The position numbers and the translations under genes are program-made. The notes below the pieces were generated by a model. The model searched no databases. It had not been told where the DNA came from and saw nothing but the letters and a program-made list of their open reading frames with translations. From contig NC_092044.1 of assembly GCF_003086295.3 (NCBI RefSeq), positions 9,574,843 to 9,638,842 on the forward strand: a DNA stretch of 64,000 nucleotides, in the 5' to 3' direction. Origin of the DNA: Arachis hypogaea (lineage: Eukaryota; Streptophyta; Magnoliopsida; Fabales; Fabaceae). Positions 9,627 through 21,498 of the stretch are shown one piece after another. Positions within the stretch are counted from its first letter, which is position 1. Every line of letters starts with the position of its first letter.

Positions 9627-10610
9627 TTACATGACTCTACTGACGAAGTATACTGGTTGTTGTATTTTTTCTGTTTCAATGACTAGAGCCGAGCTTATAG
9701 AATAGTTAGAAACAGATAAATATAAGTATAAAGGTTTACCTACTTCAAGTCTTTGTAGCACGGGTGGTGATGATAGAATGGTTTTGAGCTCGGCAAACGC
9801 TTTCTCGCACTCTTCTGTCCATTGAAATTTCTTATTCTTTGATATTGTTTGGAAGAAATGGTATGATCGGCTCGACGCTGCTGGCAAGAACCGAGATAGT
9901 GCCGCTACTTTTCCTGCCAATTTTTGTACTTCTTTTATTGTTTTAGGGCTCGCCATGTTAAGTATTGCCTCACATTTTTTAGGGTTTGCTTCAATTCCTC
10001 GTGATGTCAGCATGAATCCAAGGAATTTGGCCTCCTTGTACCCCAAAGGCACATTTCTCTGGGTTGAGTCTCATATTGTATGCTCGGATCTGTTCAAATA
10101 TCTCCCTGAGGTCATCGCAGTGTGATTTTTCCTGTGTGATCTTGGCGACCATATCGTCCATATAGATTTCCATGTTCCGACCTATTTGATGACGGAACAC
10201 TTTGTCCATCAGTTGTTGGTAGGTTGCCCCTGCATTCTTCAGACCAAATGGCATTACTCTATAACAAAAATTTCCATTTTCAGTTATAAATGCTGTCTTG
10301 CTTTGGTCTTCTGGATGCATGAGGATCTGGTTGTAACCAGAGTATGCATCCATGAAGCTCAAGCTTTTGAAACCTGATGCATTGTCTACGAGTTTATCAA
10401 TGCAGGGTAAAGGATAAGCATCATTAGGGTATGCCTTATTTAAATCTGTAAAGTCGACGCACATGCGCCATTTATCTAAATTTTTCCTTACCATTACCAC
10501 ATTTGAGAGCCATGTTGTGAATCTGATTTCTTTGATGAAATTAGTTTTAAGAAGCTTTCCGGTTTCTTCTAGGGCTGCCCTTGATTTTTTGTCCCAAGAT
10601 TTCTCTTCTT
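9627..10610 (-). pseudogene. Reverse transcriptase of the Tat element (frameshifted)
   Basis: Two overlapping frames share the enzyme. The segment 9991-10500 has WRMCVDFTDLNKA, the LSFMDAYSGYNQI block and the catalytic IYMDDM. The segment 9627-10052 continues with the FLGFMLTSRG block, the connection domain and a degenerate RNase H start. The frame changes near 10000-10050, an indel. Upstream of 10500 the RT N-terminus continues in translation without its own start. Polymerase acidic residues are visible, but the gene cannot make one protein as it stands. Confidence 0.85.
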
Positions 10611-11477
10611 CTAAGCTATAGGTCGGGCTGTTATGTCAGTGATGAGTTTGTGGTAGATGATGTTCGGATCTATTCCTGACATATTTGTTGGAGTCCAGTC
10701 GAAAAGATCGGCGTTGGCTTGTAACACGTTTATAAGTTCTGACCTTTCTTGTCCTTGGAGGGCCTGGCCGATGTATGTGACTTGCTCCGGTTTTGATGTT
10801 AGTAGGACCTTCTGTAGCTCGTCCGCTGGCTGAGGTCTTTCTTGGGTGTCTTCCCTGGGGTCAAGCTCTGCTAAGGATAATACCTCGTTTTTGCTGTGAA
10901 TTGCTTTGACCTCTTGTTGAAACTCCTGTCTTGCGGCCGACCTTTTCAGACTTGCATTATAGCACTGCCGAGCTTGTTGGTGATCTGATTGGAGTGTAGC
11001 TATTCTACCGTTCTGTGCCTGAAATTTAACACATAGATGAAAAGTGGATACTACTGCCCTGAACATGTTCAGAGCAGGTTTTCCGAGAATAATATTGTAA
11101 GGGCTTGGGCAGTCAACTATTAGGTATTGTATATCGATGGTTCGTGATAATGAGTCCTCTCCCATCGTTGTTTTTAACCATATGTAACCCTTAATCGGGA
11201 CCCTTTCTCCGGAGAATCCTACCAGTTCTCCAGATGAGGGTTGCATTAGTTTTTCGGATAATTTCATTTTTAGGAAAGTAGAGTAAAAAAGAACATCTAC
11301 ACTGCTACCTGGGTCCAAAAGGACTTTTCTTACCAGTAATTCGCCTGTTTGTTTAGAAATTACCACGGGGTCGTCCAAGTTTGGTGCTGCCGAGCATATG
11401 TCCTCCTGGTTGAAGGTGATTTCTAGGTCCGGTACATTTTTGTTGCTATGTGGCGTTGTTCTTTCGATTGCCAGCAT
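10611..11477 (-). pseudogene. Aspartic protease region of the Tat element
   Basis: About 288 residues with the protease signature LLDPGSSVDVLF near residue 60, the Asp-Gly-Ser-Ser type active-site loop in which Gly is preceded here by Pro. The following hydrophobic strands (YLIVDCPSPYNIILGKPALN) match the usual gypsy protease fold. The frame ends at 10611, before the RT, where an intact polyprotein would read on. It overlaps the gag-linker frame 11423-11776, again showing a frameshift. Confidence 0.75.
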
Positions 11478-12722
11478 TGTGCGGTAACTACATTTTCTCG
11501 TCGAAGTTGTTTCGCCTCCCTGGCGAATCCTCCAGATATGTAGTTGATAACCCCTTTAGGTGGGGTGTTGTTTGACCATTTGTTGGCTTCCTTGTTTCCT
11601 GTGGTCTGTTGGCACTCTTCTTTGTCCCTATCGCCTTCTTTATGTTTCCTTCCTTCGATGTACTTATCTAGGAGGCCTTGCCAAGCTAATCTTTCCAATA
11701 GGTCTTTGGCTATTACGCACTCATCGGTTGTGTGTCCGTACTTCTGGTGAAAGGCACAATGCTTGCTTTTGTCCACAAATCTCTGGTCTTGATAGCTCCC
11801 ATCTCTTGCTGGTGGTTTTATGATTTTAGCGTTGAGTATTTCTTTGATTATTTTTCCCTCCTTGTGTTGAATCTGGTGTAGTTGTCGAATTTTGGGGTGA
11901 GCTTGAACGGTTTGCCGAGCTCTTTGTTGTTCGCCGACCTTGGCATTCTGTCTTCCTCCCTTCTAGGTTTTCTTTCTGTTCTGTTGGCCTCACGTAGTTC
12001 TTCAATCTCCATTTGTCCAGATGCTCCCTCCCGGAACTCCTCTAATGTCTTCGGCTTGGTGGTTGCTATCGTCTTTCTAAACTTTTCGGGTCGGAGGCCG
12101 GCCTTGAGGGCATGTAGGTGGATAGCAGGGTCCAGATCGGGTATTTCCATTATTGCTTCTGCGAATCTGGTCAGATAATCTTTCAGGCTTTCCTGGGGAC
12201 CCTGGCGGATGGTGCTGAGGTAATTTGATCCATGTACGTATATCCGTGCTGCGACGAAGTAGTCTATGAAGGACTTCGCCAGTTCTTCAAAGGAAGAGAT
12301 CGACCCTGCAGATAATTTTGAAAACCATAGTAACACAGCGCCGTCGAAGTAGGTAGGGAAAGCTCTACAAAGAACAGGTTCATTGTTAGGGCCATTGAAA
12401 AATATCATAGATTGAAATTTCTTAATATGAGCCCGGGGGTCACCAATCCCCTTATATGGCTCAAGCGAAGAGAGTAGCGTGAAATTCTTTGGCATCGGTA
12501 GTTGGTGATTTTCTCCGAGAAAGGGGTGTCTAAGGTAAGCTTCTCTTTTAGTGGGTTGACACTTAGTAGGTCTGTACTGCCTTTGGTTGGGCCCTTCTCA
12601 TCATGCTTTTTGGTGCTGTTCTGGGTGGACAACCCAGTGAGCCATTTGACTTCTGCTTGTAATTCGGCCATCTGAGCCAGGAGTTCGGCCTGAGTGAGCT
12701 GGTGGACTCCGTTGTCGGTCAT
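11423..12722 (-). pseudogene. gag of the Tat element (frameshifted)
   Basis: Gag should start at the ATG at 12722 (MTDNGVHQLTQAELL), about 90 bases after the primer site. The N-terminal part reads in 12405-12722. Near 12480-12495 the frame shifts into 11848-12495, which holds the capsid-like retrotransposon gag domain (FPTYFDGAVLLWFSKL) with an Arg/Glu-rich tail. A further frame, 11423-11776, gives the linker with KHCAFHQKYGHTTDEC, a Cys/His motif. At least two frame changes break it. It would form the particle shell that packages element RNA. Confidence 0.8.
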
Positions 12723-12810
12723 GTTAAAAGGTTGGAGAAACCTGTAAAAGAGAAAAAATAAAGTGCAATATATAAGGAATAGTGTGGTTAGATTAACTGC
12801 TTCGGTCCCC

Positions 12811-12828
12811 ACAGACGGTGCCAAATGT
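12811..12828 (-). other. Primer-binding site of the Tat element
   Basis: On the - strand, directly after the LTR end (...GGAACA), comes TTTGGCACCGTCTGTGGGGA. The TGGCACCGTCTGTGGGG stretch has the form of a tRNA 3'-end complement, as seen in plant gypsy elements. I do not assign the tRNA. It fixes the LTR boundary at about 12829. Confidence 0.7.
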
Positions 12829-13165
12829 TCCGTTCAAGTTCAGCCGATGTATGTATCTCCTAACGAGACTGCTTATCTATTGGCAGAGCTATACGTCGTC
12901 CAGGAGGCAGTCTCTAGGAATAACCTTGGCACGATGGAACACGGCAACGGGAACACCTGTAAAAAACACTCTGACACTCAAGTAAGTATGTGAATGATAA
13001 GAGATTAAAGTAATGAATCAGAGTGAATTTTGTCACCTGTTCTTTAGGGGTTGCTTGGCTTGTGTTTTATAGATGAGTGGAGGGGTAGTTCTCTCTTGCG
13101 TCTGTTCCGATATTTATGATGAGTGCCGTTGTTAGTAATGAGCTGAAGATGGTATTAGTCACGTG

Positions 13166-13260
13166 CAAGGTTGTCAAACTCGCGAGTCTAGGTAAACTCG
13201 TGGAGCTGACCTAGACTCGACTCGTAGACTCGACTCGTAGACTCGTACGAGTTTACCTGT
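13166..13260. repeat. Left terminal inverted repeat and subterminal ACTCG cluster of the hAT
   Basis: After the terminal repeat, ACTCG occurs about eight times in under 95 bases, several as direct ACTCGACTCG doublets. Subterminal arrays of short motifs are the usual transposase binding sites in hAT elements; binding here is inference. Confidence 0.8.
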
Positions 13261-13542
13261 TATACATTTTAAAAAAAAAAATATATATATATCATGTATA
13301 ATATATATATTTACTCAGATATAGACATTTAAACCTAACAATATCAACATCAAAACACATAATAAATTAACCTAATACTAAAATTACAAGTTACAACAAG
13401 TACTTTGGATCACACATTTAAATCCTTCACAAGTATTTATCTAGTTCAACATAAAACACACAATTACACAATCAAAGGTTTATAAGACATAACCAAAACA
13501 CAAAAGAAAACAACAAAGCAACAATTAAATTTCTAATAAACT

Positions 13543-15310
13543 CTAAAACTCAAATCCTCCAATATCTTCATCTTCCATGGCATCAACATCATCATCTTCA
13601 CCATCTTCATCAGAAACATCATTTCTTTCAGCCTCAGGTTCAACACGGCCAACAAAATCTTCATCATCATTCACATGTTCATCTTCTTCCTCTATTAAAT
13701 TTTGTTGTGGATCCCCAATAAACTCATTCTCACCTCCCTCACCCATGTTGAATTCATTACTATTCATACCTGGAATAGCAAATTCATTACTATTTGGATC
13801 ATCATTAGTATTGTCATTCATTGGCAAGTGAGAATGCTCAACACTTTCAACAATATTTTCATTAACATCCTCAGTTATCCACTCATCATCAGAATGCACT
13901 GCATCAAATTCAAGTTCTGGAGTTTTTCTAATTTGCTTGCCCTTTAATTTCATATTATACATCACATACACTAGATCATTCATTTTTTTATTGATGCAAC
14001 CGATTTCTTCTCTTTGTTTGAACCTACAAACATATAGTGCCAATAGTTAATAAAAATAAAAAAATTAAAATTAAAATAAATAATGAATAGTTCTAAGGAA
14101 GTAAGGAATAAGGAATTACCATTTCAAATGCACTCCAATTACGCTCACAACCAGATGAACTACAAGTTAAGCTTAGAACTCGGATAGCAAACTTCTTTAG
14201 TTCTGGACAACTATCTCCATAGAAGTCCCACCACTCAGCAGGTAGCATGGTCTTCCTACTACTCTTTGCAGTTTCATTACCAAAGAGGCATCTAGCATAA
14301 TGAAAGTCAGGAAGCTGTAGACCAACCTTTTTCCTTTCTTCCTGGTTAGGAACTAGTTTTTTCAAACAACTATATAGACCAATCTTAATGTCAGCATCAT
14401 CAACCATGAAATTTGGTTCATAGTGATAATGAGGATTAAGATAATACACAGCTGCATGCAATGGTCTATGCAATTGACTTTCCCACCTTCCATCAATAAT
14501 TTCCCATATAGGTTCATAACTAAAAATAACAATGCAAATGAATAAAAATAAGAAAATTAAATAAATACTACGCCTTTTTTTATCAGTCCATCCATCCGAC
14601 ATGATTGAACAACCAGTTCTCTTCCACTCTGCTTTAAATTCAGTAAGCATTTCATCAACATTGTTTACTGCTTTCTTTAATTGGGTTTCTCTTAACTCAT
14701 GGTAAGAAGGAGGTTTATAGCCAATTCCATATCTACCAACCATCTCACAAAACTTTAAAAATTCGGGATTCTTAATAACATTGAAAGGAATAGCACTTGT
14801 ATAGAAAAATATGGCACATTGTTGATCACATTGTTCCTTTAAATCCTTCTTCATCATTTGATTTATTGTTGATTGAACTTGAGCCCCTTTTCCTTTTGTG
14901 ACAAAGTTGCGAATATCGTTCCCCTTTTGTTGAGAATTGTCCTTTTCCTTTTCTGTTTGTTCAGGATAATCCTCATCATCACCAAATCTTCTCTTCTTCA
15001 ATGATGCTTCTTTAGCCTCCACACAAACTTTCAACATCACAGCCTTCACTTCTTCAGGTACTGAAGCACAAGGCTCTGAATCCTCTTTAGTACCGGCAAG
15101 ATGATGCTTGAATCTGTAAATCCCCCCGCTTATAGTTTTTGAGCAATAATTACACTTCACTTTTTTACCATTGCCTTGAACATCAATCCCATGTTTCCAT
15201 CCTATATCACTTCTATTTCCAGTTGCATTTTTTCTCCTAGAAACAGCAGGTGTAGGTCTAGGAATACTAGGAAGCGAAGACCCTGTCCCTGAACCAACAT
15301 TCTCAGACAT
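13543..15310 (-). pseudogene. hAT transposase (BED zinc finger, dimerisation domain), broken
   Basis: The frame 14093-15310 starts with a BED-type finger (CNYCSKTISGG, then HH and C) near residues 50-85. It then has the first catalytic region (SDGWTDKKRR). It jumps straight to the C-terminal part (EPIWEIIDGRWE, later AEWWDFYG and SSGCERNWSAFE). The central RNase-H-like region is missing and replaced by a short AT-rich stretch resembling an intron remnant. The gene continues after a likely intron (GTAATTCC donor near 14115, acceptor near 14031) into 13543-14030. That part holds MNDLVYVMYN and an acidic C-terminal tail, but a one-base frame problem lies near 14005. It cannot encode a full transposase. 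Confidence 0.85.
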
Positions 15311-16111
15311 TTTGTATTTTTATCCCTAAAAATCAACAACCCAAACAACAAATTCAGATTCAGATTATCCACTAACTAAATTCAGATTCAGATTATCCAA
15401 TAACTAAATTCATAACTAACACTAGTTTCAGCTACACTTACAACAATAATGTTTAAAAGATGAAAAATTTTTAGCATCATAAGACTTAATCAATAATCAT
15501 CAGTTCATCACTCCAAATGCAGTACAGCAAGCAATTTCATTTAAACAAATTTCTCATTGTCATATGAACCCCCTTTGAGGTCATCAATATGATCAAGCAC
15601 AAACAAATTAAAACAATGGCAACCAGAGTCAACCACCAATACTCCAATACTCACTTTATCACACAAGACACAACAGATACATTTTCATTTAAACTAACAA
15701 TTCAGACTTCAGACTTTCAATTAAACTAACACAGTAAGTCAGTAACACTAACTAACAATTCAGACTTCAGAGTTTCAATTCAGTGAATGTGAATTCACTA
15801 ATTCAGACTTCAGATTTCAGTAAACTAAAGACTAAACATAACTACATAACAAAAGCAGAAAACAAAAGAAAAAATATATATAGTAGAAGGCCAGAAGCAC
15901 TATCCACAGATTTTAACCATGATTGAAGCATGAAGCATGAAGTACAGATTACAGAAGCAGGCAAGCAGCATCAGTTTTTTTCACACATTAATTTTTTTTT
16001 CAACAGATCAAACGCAGATCAGGGCCTTAATAAATTTGCAGAATTGAATAATTGCAACCAAAATTGTTAGCATTTAAATTAGTTTAACAAAATTACCTTG
16101 GAGATGGGCAC

Positions 16112-16520
16112 TTGGGCAGACTTTATCACTTGAAGCAGATCGGCAGTGCTTCAGTGAAGAAAAACAGAACAAGACTGACGAGGGCAGAACAGGGGAGGGG
16201 AGGCAAACGGCGTGGTGGACTGGTGGTGGGCTCTGGCGCTGTGCGACTCTGCCTGGTGGTGGCCTGGTGGGCTCTACGAGACTGCGACTCTGCGTGGTGG
16301 TCCTTCACTGGGCTCTGCGACGCTGCGTGGGTGAGAGGTGGGGGACGAGCCGACGAGGGATGAGGCGAGGGGAGGTGAGACCGTGAGAAGGCGAGGGGTC
16401 CGTCTGGACTCTGGCGTCCGGCCTCTGCGTGGCGGCGCAGACAACGCTGCCATTAGATGGTGGAGGGTGTGAGACGAGTGAGGCTGGCCGTGAGGGTTTG
16501 GTTGAGGGAGTCACTAGGGT
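16112..16520 (-). promoter_or_regulatory. GC-rich leader region of the hAT transposase gene
   Basis: A roughly 400-base GC-rich block lies upstream of the transposase start at 15310, between AT-rich sequence and the right terminal repeats. It could hold the promoter and first non-coding exon. The open frames in it look like composition effects. No TATA box is evident. Confidence 0.35.
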
Positions 16521-16649
16521 TTCAAACGTTAGTTCACTCCTTCATTAGTGGGTGTGGGTGCCGGGTGGGTTTAGGTTGCGGGTTTGGGTTAGCGCCGGTT
16601 TTTTTTTTCTGGGCCAAAACAACGCCGTTTTGGTAAAAATGGGCAATGA

Positions 16650-16826
16650 AATTAAACTCGCTGACTCGCTAGCAAACTCGCGAGTTTGCACGATTTTATC
16701 CGAGTCTAGCCGAGTCAACCTGAGTCTACCCAAAAACGAGTTTATATCCGAGTCAACTCGATTCCACTACCTAAACTCGTAAACTCGTACGAGTTTACGA
16801 GTTAACTCGCGAGTTTGACGACCATG
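16650..16826. repeat. Right terminal inverted repeat and subterminal ACTCG/CGAGT cluster of the hAT
   Basis: More than a dozen ACTCG or CGAGT motifs crowd into about 175 bases. They include a local inverted repeat (ACTCGTAAACTCG then CGAGTTTACGAGT) just before the terminal repeat. Denser than the left cluster and in mixed orientation. Confidence 0.8.
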
Positions 16827-17013
16827 GTCACGTGTATGATTTGTGTTTGAGTTCCGTTTCAAGTTTTGATATGAGCTCCGAAATATTTAGTTGGTTAGGA
16901 TGATAGGATAGTTGCCGAGGGATACACGTCAGGTTTTATTTTGGTTCCAAAATATATATTCACTATCTCACTGCTTAATTTTCGTTGATTTGTAGTCGGC
17001 TCGATAAATGACA

Positions 17014-19635
17014 TAACATAAAATCTCATTTTAAAAGAAAAAGATCAAACCTTTTTAAAGTGGAAAGATTAGTAAAATAATAAAAATTTAGTCCATCTTA
17101 AATTAAACTATTATACTATGTGTATATTAAAATTTGTCATCAAAGTAAATTATTAATATAAAATATATATTAAAATATAAATATACATTAAAAATAAATT
17201 AAATTATATATATTTTTATATATAAATACATTGATAATTAATTTTAGTGATTAATTTTAATATACGAATAATATTTTTATAAATCAAATTAATAAAACTA
17301 ACTTATAATAAAAATAACAAATTAAAATTAAATAGTAATTTTTTTTTGTATGAAATAAGTGACTAACATTATTGATTAACGAATTAAGATACTCTTAAAT
17401 TAGAATTGAAAACAGGGTGTGTTAGTTTATTATAAAGGAAAAGTGGGAAGTGGTAAATTTACGGAGTATGTAGTATAGTTAGGTTGCATTTGATTTTTAG
17501 AATTGGACTGGCATTGAATATTGTGATGAGATATTGAAATTAAATTTTAGTTTTTGGAATATAAAATTTTAGTTTTTTAATATTTAAAAAAAATTAAAAT
17601 GAAAAGTAAAATTTTTATAACTTTTTAAAAATATTTTTATAATATTAAGACATAACTCAATCTAATATATTTTATATCAAATATAATACATAAATTTAAT
17701 TCGATTTTTATTTTTATCTCTTAGATTTTATTTTTCAATCCCTCTTCCTTTCAAATACAGTTTTATCCAATATCTTTTGATGATCCATTTACCTAAATCA
17801 ATAGCTGGTTAATTAATTGGTTTATTATAAATGGAAGCCGGGATAAGACCTAATTTGTCCCACATTCTCATATTTTTACAATATAACGTTAGAAATGATG
17901 GTTAGAGACCTAAAACTTAGAGAATAAACATCGTAATACTGTTTTCCTATGCTAGGGTGGAGGTCATGTTGCTCTATACCTAACCATTAGGTTCAGGAAT
18001 AAATAATTTAATTAATTTTTTTTAAAAAATAGTTTGAAAATAAATTATTGTGTTTATTTTTTTAGTTTTAAAAGTATTTATTTAAAAAATAATAAAAAAT
18101 TAATATAAAAAAAGGTCATTTTTTAATTTTTTTATAAATATTAAATTTTTTTTACAAAAATTATAATTTAATTTTAAAAATTATACTAACATTAATGTTA
18201 TAATTTTTCATAAATTAAAAATAAAAAATATATATTTTTGGACCTATCTAAATTGGTCTTTAGCTAGTCACTTCTGTCTTCGTCTTCAATATGGAGAGCT
18301 GATTTTACTTCTTTGATTTCGTGAAAATGATGATCTCTCTTCTACTTATTCTCTTTTGGTTTTAAAATTGAATATATGTTTATAATATTTTTTTTGTCTT
18401 GAGAAGAAAAAAAAAAAGAAAAAGAACAAAGAAGAAAAAGAAATTAAAGAACTAAAGCCTAAAGGTAGTTAGTAGTAGCAAGGTCCCTAATCAAGTAATC
18501 TTTGAATTTTTTTCGAGGTGCTGTGAGCTTAACGTGATTTTGAGTTGTTGTGAGCGTTCTTTTTGCCATGATGTTTGCCATCTTATTTGTCTCTTTTTGA
18601 AATAGTTTTAAATTTGTCCTCCAACTCCAATACATGATATCATAGATTTTTTAAATTAAGAAGTATTCAAAACTTCACATTTTTTTTCTATTTTAAATAA
18701 GAGTGTAAGCTTCCATACAATTAGTTTTACATATAACATCTCTATGACCATCATCTCAACCATCATCTCAAGTAAGAACAAAACCTTTTATAGTAAATAA
18801 TTTTTCATAAAAAATGTTATTATTAGTTAAAATTCTCATACAGCCTCATTACCAATTACTACTCTAATTTCTACTCACACAAATAAAGTCAATTTTGTCT
18901 TTACTACTACAAAAACTGGCATCGCAATTAATCTTATACGTACTATGAGAAGGCAATATCCAACTATTACTAATAAATGGAAGTAAAAAACACGATTCAT
19001 CTCAAAAAATGACCTAAGTTCCTATACTGAAGTTAGAGCCAAATCTGTGATTTTATTCGGTGACCACAATTTATCCGGATAGAAAATATCGTTATTACTT
19101 ACTCATCAAATCTACCAAAGACTCGCAAAAAATTTGAAAAATTGCCCCTTACTATTTTTCAAGAACTAAGAATACATATCTTAGGGCTGAGGATTAATTT
19201 ATAAATTTTGTCAAACAATCTAAATTTTCGCATAATCTCGAACACAATATACGACCATTTTTGGAAAAGCAATGCACCTAGGACAAAGATCAAAATTTTC
19301 CATACCTCCCTGATACTTGAACGCATCCATAGAAAGAACATCCCTGACACAAAGCCAAGACAGCAACATATGCTTTTTTAGGAATCTACTGACGTCAAAG
19401 TCACAACCAATTTTTCTGATCTTGCCAATGAAACCTCCTTTTATTCAACCACAATAACCACTATTAACACTGTACACCTTATATTTTGTCCCCAACCAAA
19501 ACCAACATGCCTCTAAGTCAGATTGAGTCGTCGGATTATAAAAGAAGATGTTAACTTTTAAATTTAAATTTAATAGATAATAAATACCATCAAAATTCTA
19601 ATTGTCATTAAACAATATAAATCTGAAATGCGAAG
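17014..19635. other. AT-rich intergenic spacer
   Basis: No gene, RNA or complete element was recognised. It contains many A/T homopolymer runs and weak open frames only. A purine-rich run lies near 18405-18450. The small frame near 19159-19350 on the - strand has no recognisable motif. Confidence 0.6.
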
Positions 19636-21498
19636 TGATGGTTTCAGTGGCTAAGAGAAGGGGGGTTGAATCTTAGCCCCCTTTTTCTTAATTACACTTT
19701 CTGGTCTTTGAGGAGACTTTTCTGTTTTTGTCTCGTCTCTAGTCACAAGACTTTTTACTTTTGTCTTGTCACTTGGCACGAGACATTTTTGATTTTAGCT
19801 CCTGTGCAGCAGAAACAGAAATGAAGAAGTAGAGAGAGAAGATTACACCCAGATATATCCTGGTTCAGGTGCTAAGTGCAATGCAGCCTATATCCAGTCT
19901 CCATCACAACAATGATAGAATTTCACTATAATCATCCAGATTACAAATTGTAAAGTGCTAACCCAACTTACAAGAGGATTCCCACAGAATCATGAAACAC
20001 AACATAGATGTACAAAGGAACTCTAAGGACACCTATGGCTTTTTCTTTTAATTTTGCACTCTTTGCCTTTTTCTGCTCTATGGCTTTTTCATACAAACCT
20101 CACTGTTTGCCTTTTTTTCATGAGACTCAAGACATGACAAAATTAAACAGAAAAATTATAAAACAGAATACATTGAAGAAGAAGAAAATCTGTAAGCTTA
20201 GGTAGCTAGGAGACTTATGTGCCTTGCACTCTCAAACTTTTCTCCTTGAATGAAACCGTGACTGTTCACCCCTTTTATAGAGGAGAAGCCTTCACAGTTG
20301 AAACAAAACCAAGCTTAACTTCCTTTCTTTCAAAATAGAACCGGTTCGGCCACAGAGAGAGAAGAGGAAACTCATGCAAAACCCAACATGCAAGTACCTC
20401 TATTTCTTTCTTGATCATCACTCTTCATCAATCTGAGCGCTCCATCCTTGGCTTGCTCTCCAAGATAGATTTCTGGCCCTTGATGCTTCATGATGATGAT
20501 GACTTCATCTGCTCCAATCTCTGCCTCTTCCATCACTTCGCCACTCTAGCTACTTCCTGTGGTGGTTGAGCAGAATCTGAGACAAGCCATGCCTCCAAGA
20601 ATCTCCTCCTTGCTGGCCGAATCTCCTTCTTTCTTTTTGAGTATGAAGGATCCGAGATTACCTCACCAAATCTTACCACTTTTGGTGATAATCTCAGCCA
20701 CAGCATACTTTTCTTTTGTTATGTTTTCTTGCCATCATTAGTTCGATAGTCTTGAAGCATGCATCTTCTTCTTTCTTTAGGTTGCTGAACTTAGCTCCCA
20801 TTGTTTCCTAGGTAATGACCGAAAAGAAGAGAAGCAAATAGAGAGAGAAGAAAGAGAAAATAAAAGCAAAGCTATGAGTGTTATGATAGATAAATTAATT
20901 AGGTGCATTTCTCCATGCTTTGTGTAGTAGCGTGTAAGCTACCATTAATTGCCATCATATCACTTTGACCTTTTCTCTTTCATATTTCCAAGGACTGCAT
21001 TAACTTTACATGATAAAATTTGAATTCCACCACAAGTTAAAGTGTGAAGTCCGTTGGAAGCATGCAACCAAGATTCAAAGAATTGGGTTTTCATTATTTT
21101 AACCATTGTGCCCCAATTCCATTTTTTTTCTTTCGGACCAGGCATGCAAAGCAAATTGGGCTTATGATACTATTTGAATTCTGGCCCAATAATAACATTT
21201 GCTTTCCTGATGAATTTTTGGATCAAGCATTGAACAAAAAGGAAAGCTTTCTTTGGGCTTGTAGTAATAATAACTTAATCTGGCCCATTTAGCACATTAA
21301 ATAATTCAGCCATACTCATCATACATTCTAGCATAAAACCAAGGCTGAATATTGTTGGCTTGGATCAGAATCTTATTTTTGGCCCATTAAGGAATCTGCA
21401 CAGCAAAAATCATACTTTAATCAAGAATAAATTAATAATTTTGCTGTTAATAATGTTTGATCATCATCAATTTAATTTAGAGTTTTCCAAACTCATCA
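19636..21498 (-). repeat. 3' LTR of the Sirevirus
   Basis: 1,863 bases, nearly identical to 29198-31062. By eye about 19 changes occur over the first 350 bases and fewer further on. It ends next to the polypurine tract at 21499. The short open frames shared by both copies (for example near 20008 and 29569) match only because the LTRs are copies. Confidence 0.9.

Larger units (their letters stand above)
13166..16826 (-). mobile_element. hAT DNA transposon (3,661 bp) with 8-bp target duplication
   Basis: GTCACGTG at 13158-13165 and 16827-16834 flanks the element exactly, and 8 bp is the hAT hallmark. The ends are inverted repeats: CAAGGTTGTCAAACTCGCGA on the left and, on the other strand, CATGGTCGTCAAACTCGCGA on the right, with two mismatches in 20. 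Both ends carry dense ACTCG/CGAGT repeats. Inside, on the - strand, is a BED-finger hAT transposase gene with an internal deletion, so this copy should not be autonomous. It sits in the 5' LTR of the Tat element and is therefore younger than it. Confidence 0.9.
6715..17013 (-). mobile_element. Degenerate Tat-lineage Ty3/gypsy retrotransposon, left end lost, 5' LTR split by a hAT
   Basis: Reading leftward from about 17013 the order is 5' LTR, primer-binding site, gag, protease, reverse transcriptase, degenerate RNase H, a second RNase H with four acidic residues, zinc-finger/DDE integrase, and a chromatin-side tail. Beyond pol lies a coiled-coil ORF on the opposite strand. The extra RNase H and the antisense ORF past pol are known marks of the Tat clade. 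The FIDEL-like LTR ending at 6714 cuts the element, so its 3' LTR is not in the window. Pol is broken by stops and frameshifts. The outer end of the 5' LTR is set near 17013 because the - strand there starts TGTCATTTATCG; it could be a few bases off. Confidence 0.75.
12829..17013 (-). mobile_element. 5' LTR of the Tat element, interrupted by the hAT transposon
   Basis: The two LTR parts are 12829-13157 and 16835-17013, about 0.5 kb in all. They are separated by the hAT at 13166-16826 and the 8-bp duplication GTCACGTG. The inner end adjoins the primer-binding site. The outer end near 17013 is chosen for its TG start on the - strand and is approximate. Because no 3' LTR remains in the window, the two cannot be compared. 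Confidence 0.65.

Noticed and set aside
19159..19350. Minus-strand 63-codon hydrophobic frame
   Set aside because: No motif, no start context and no neighbour to support it; AT-rich spacer.
20008..20205. A small frame conserved at 29569-29766
   Set aside because: The conservation reflects the two LTRs being copies of each other, not selection on protein.
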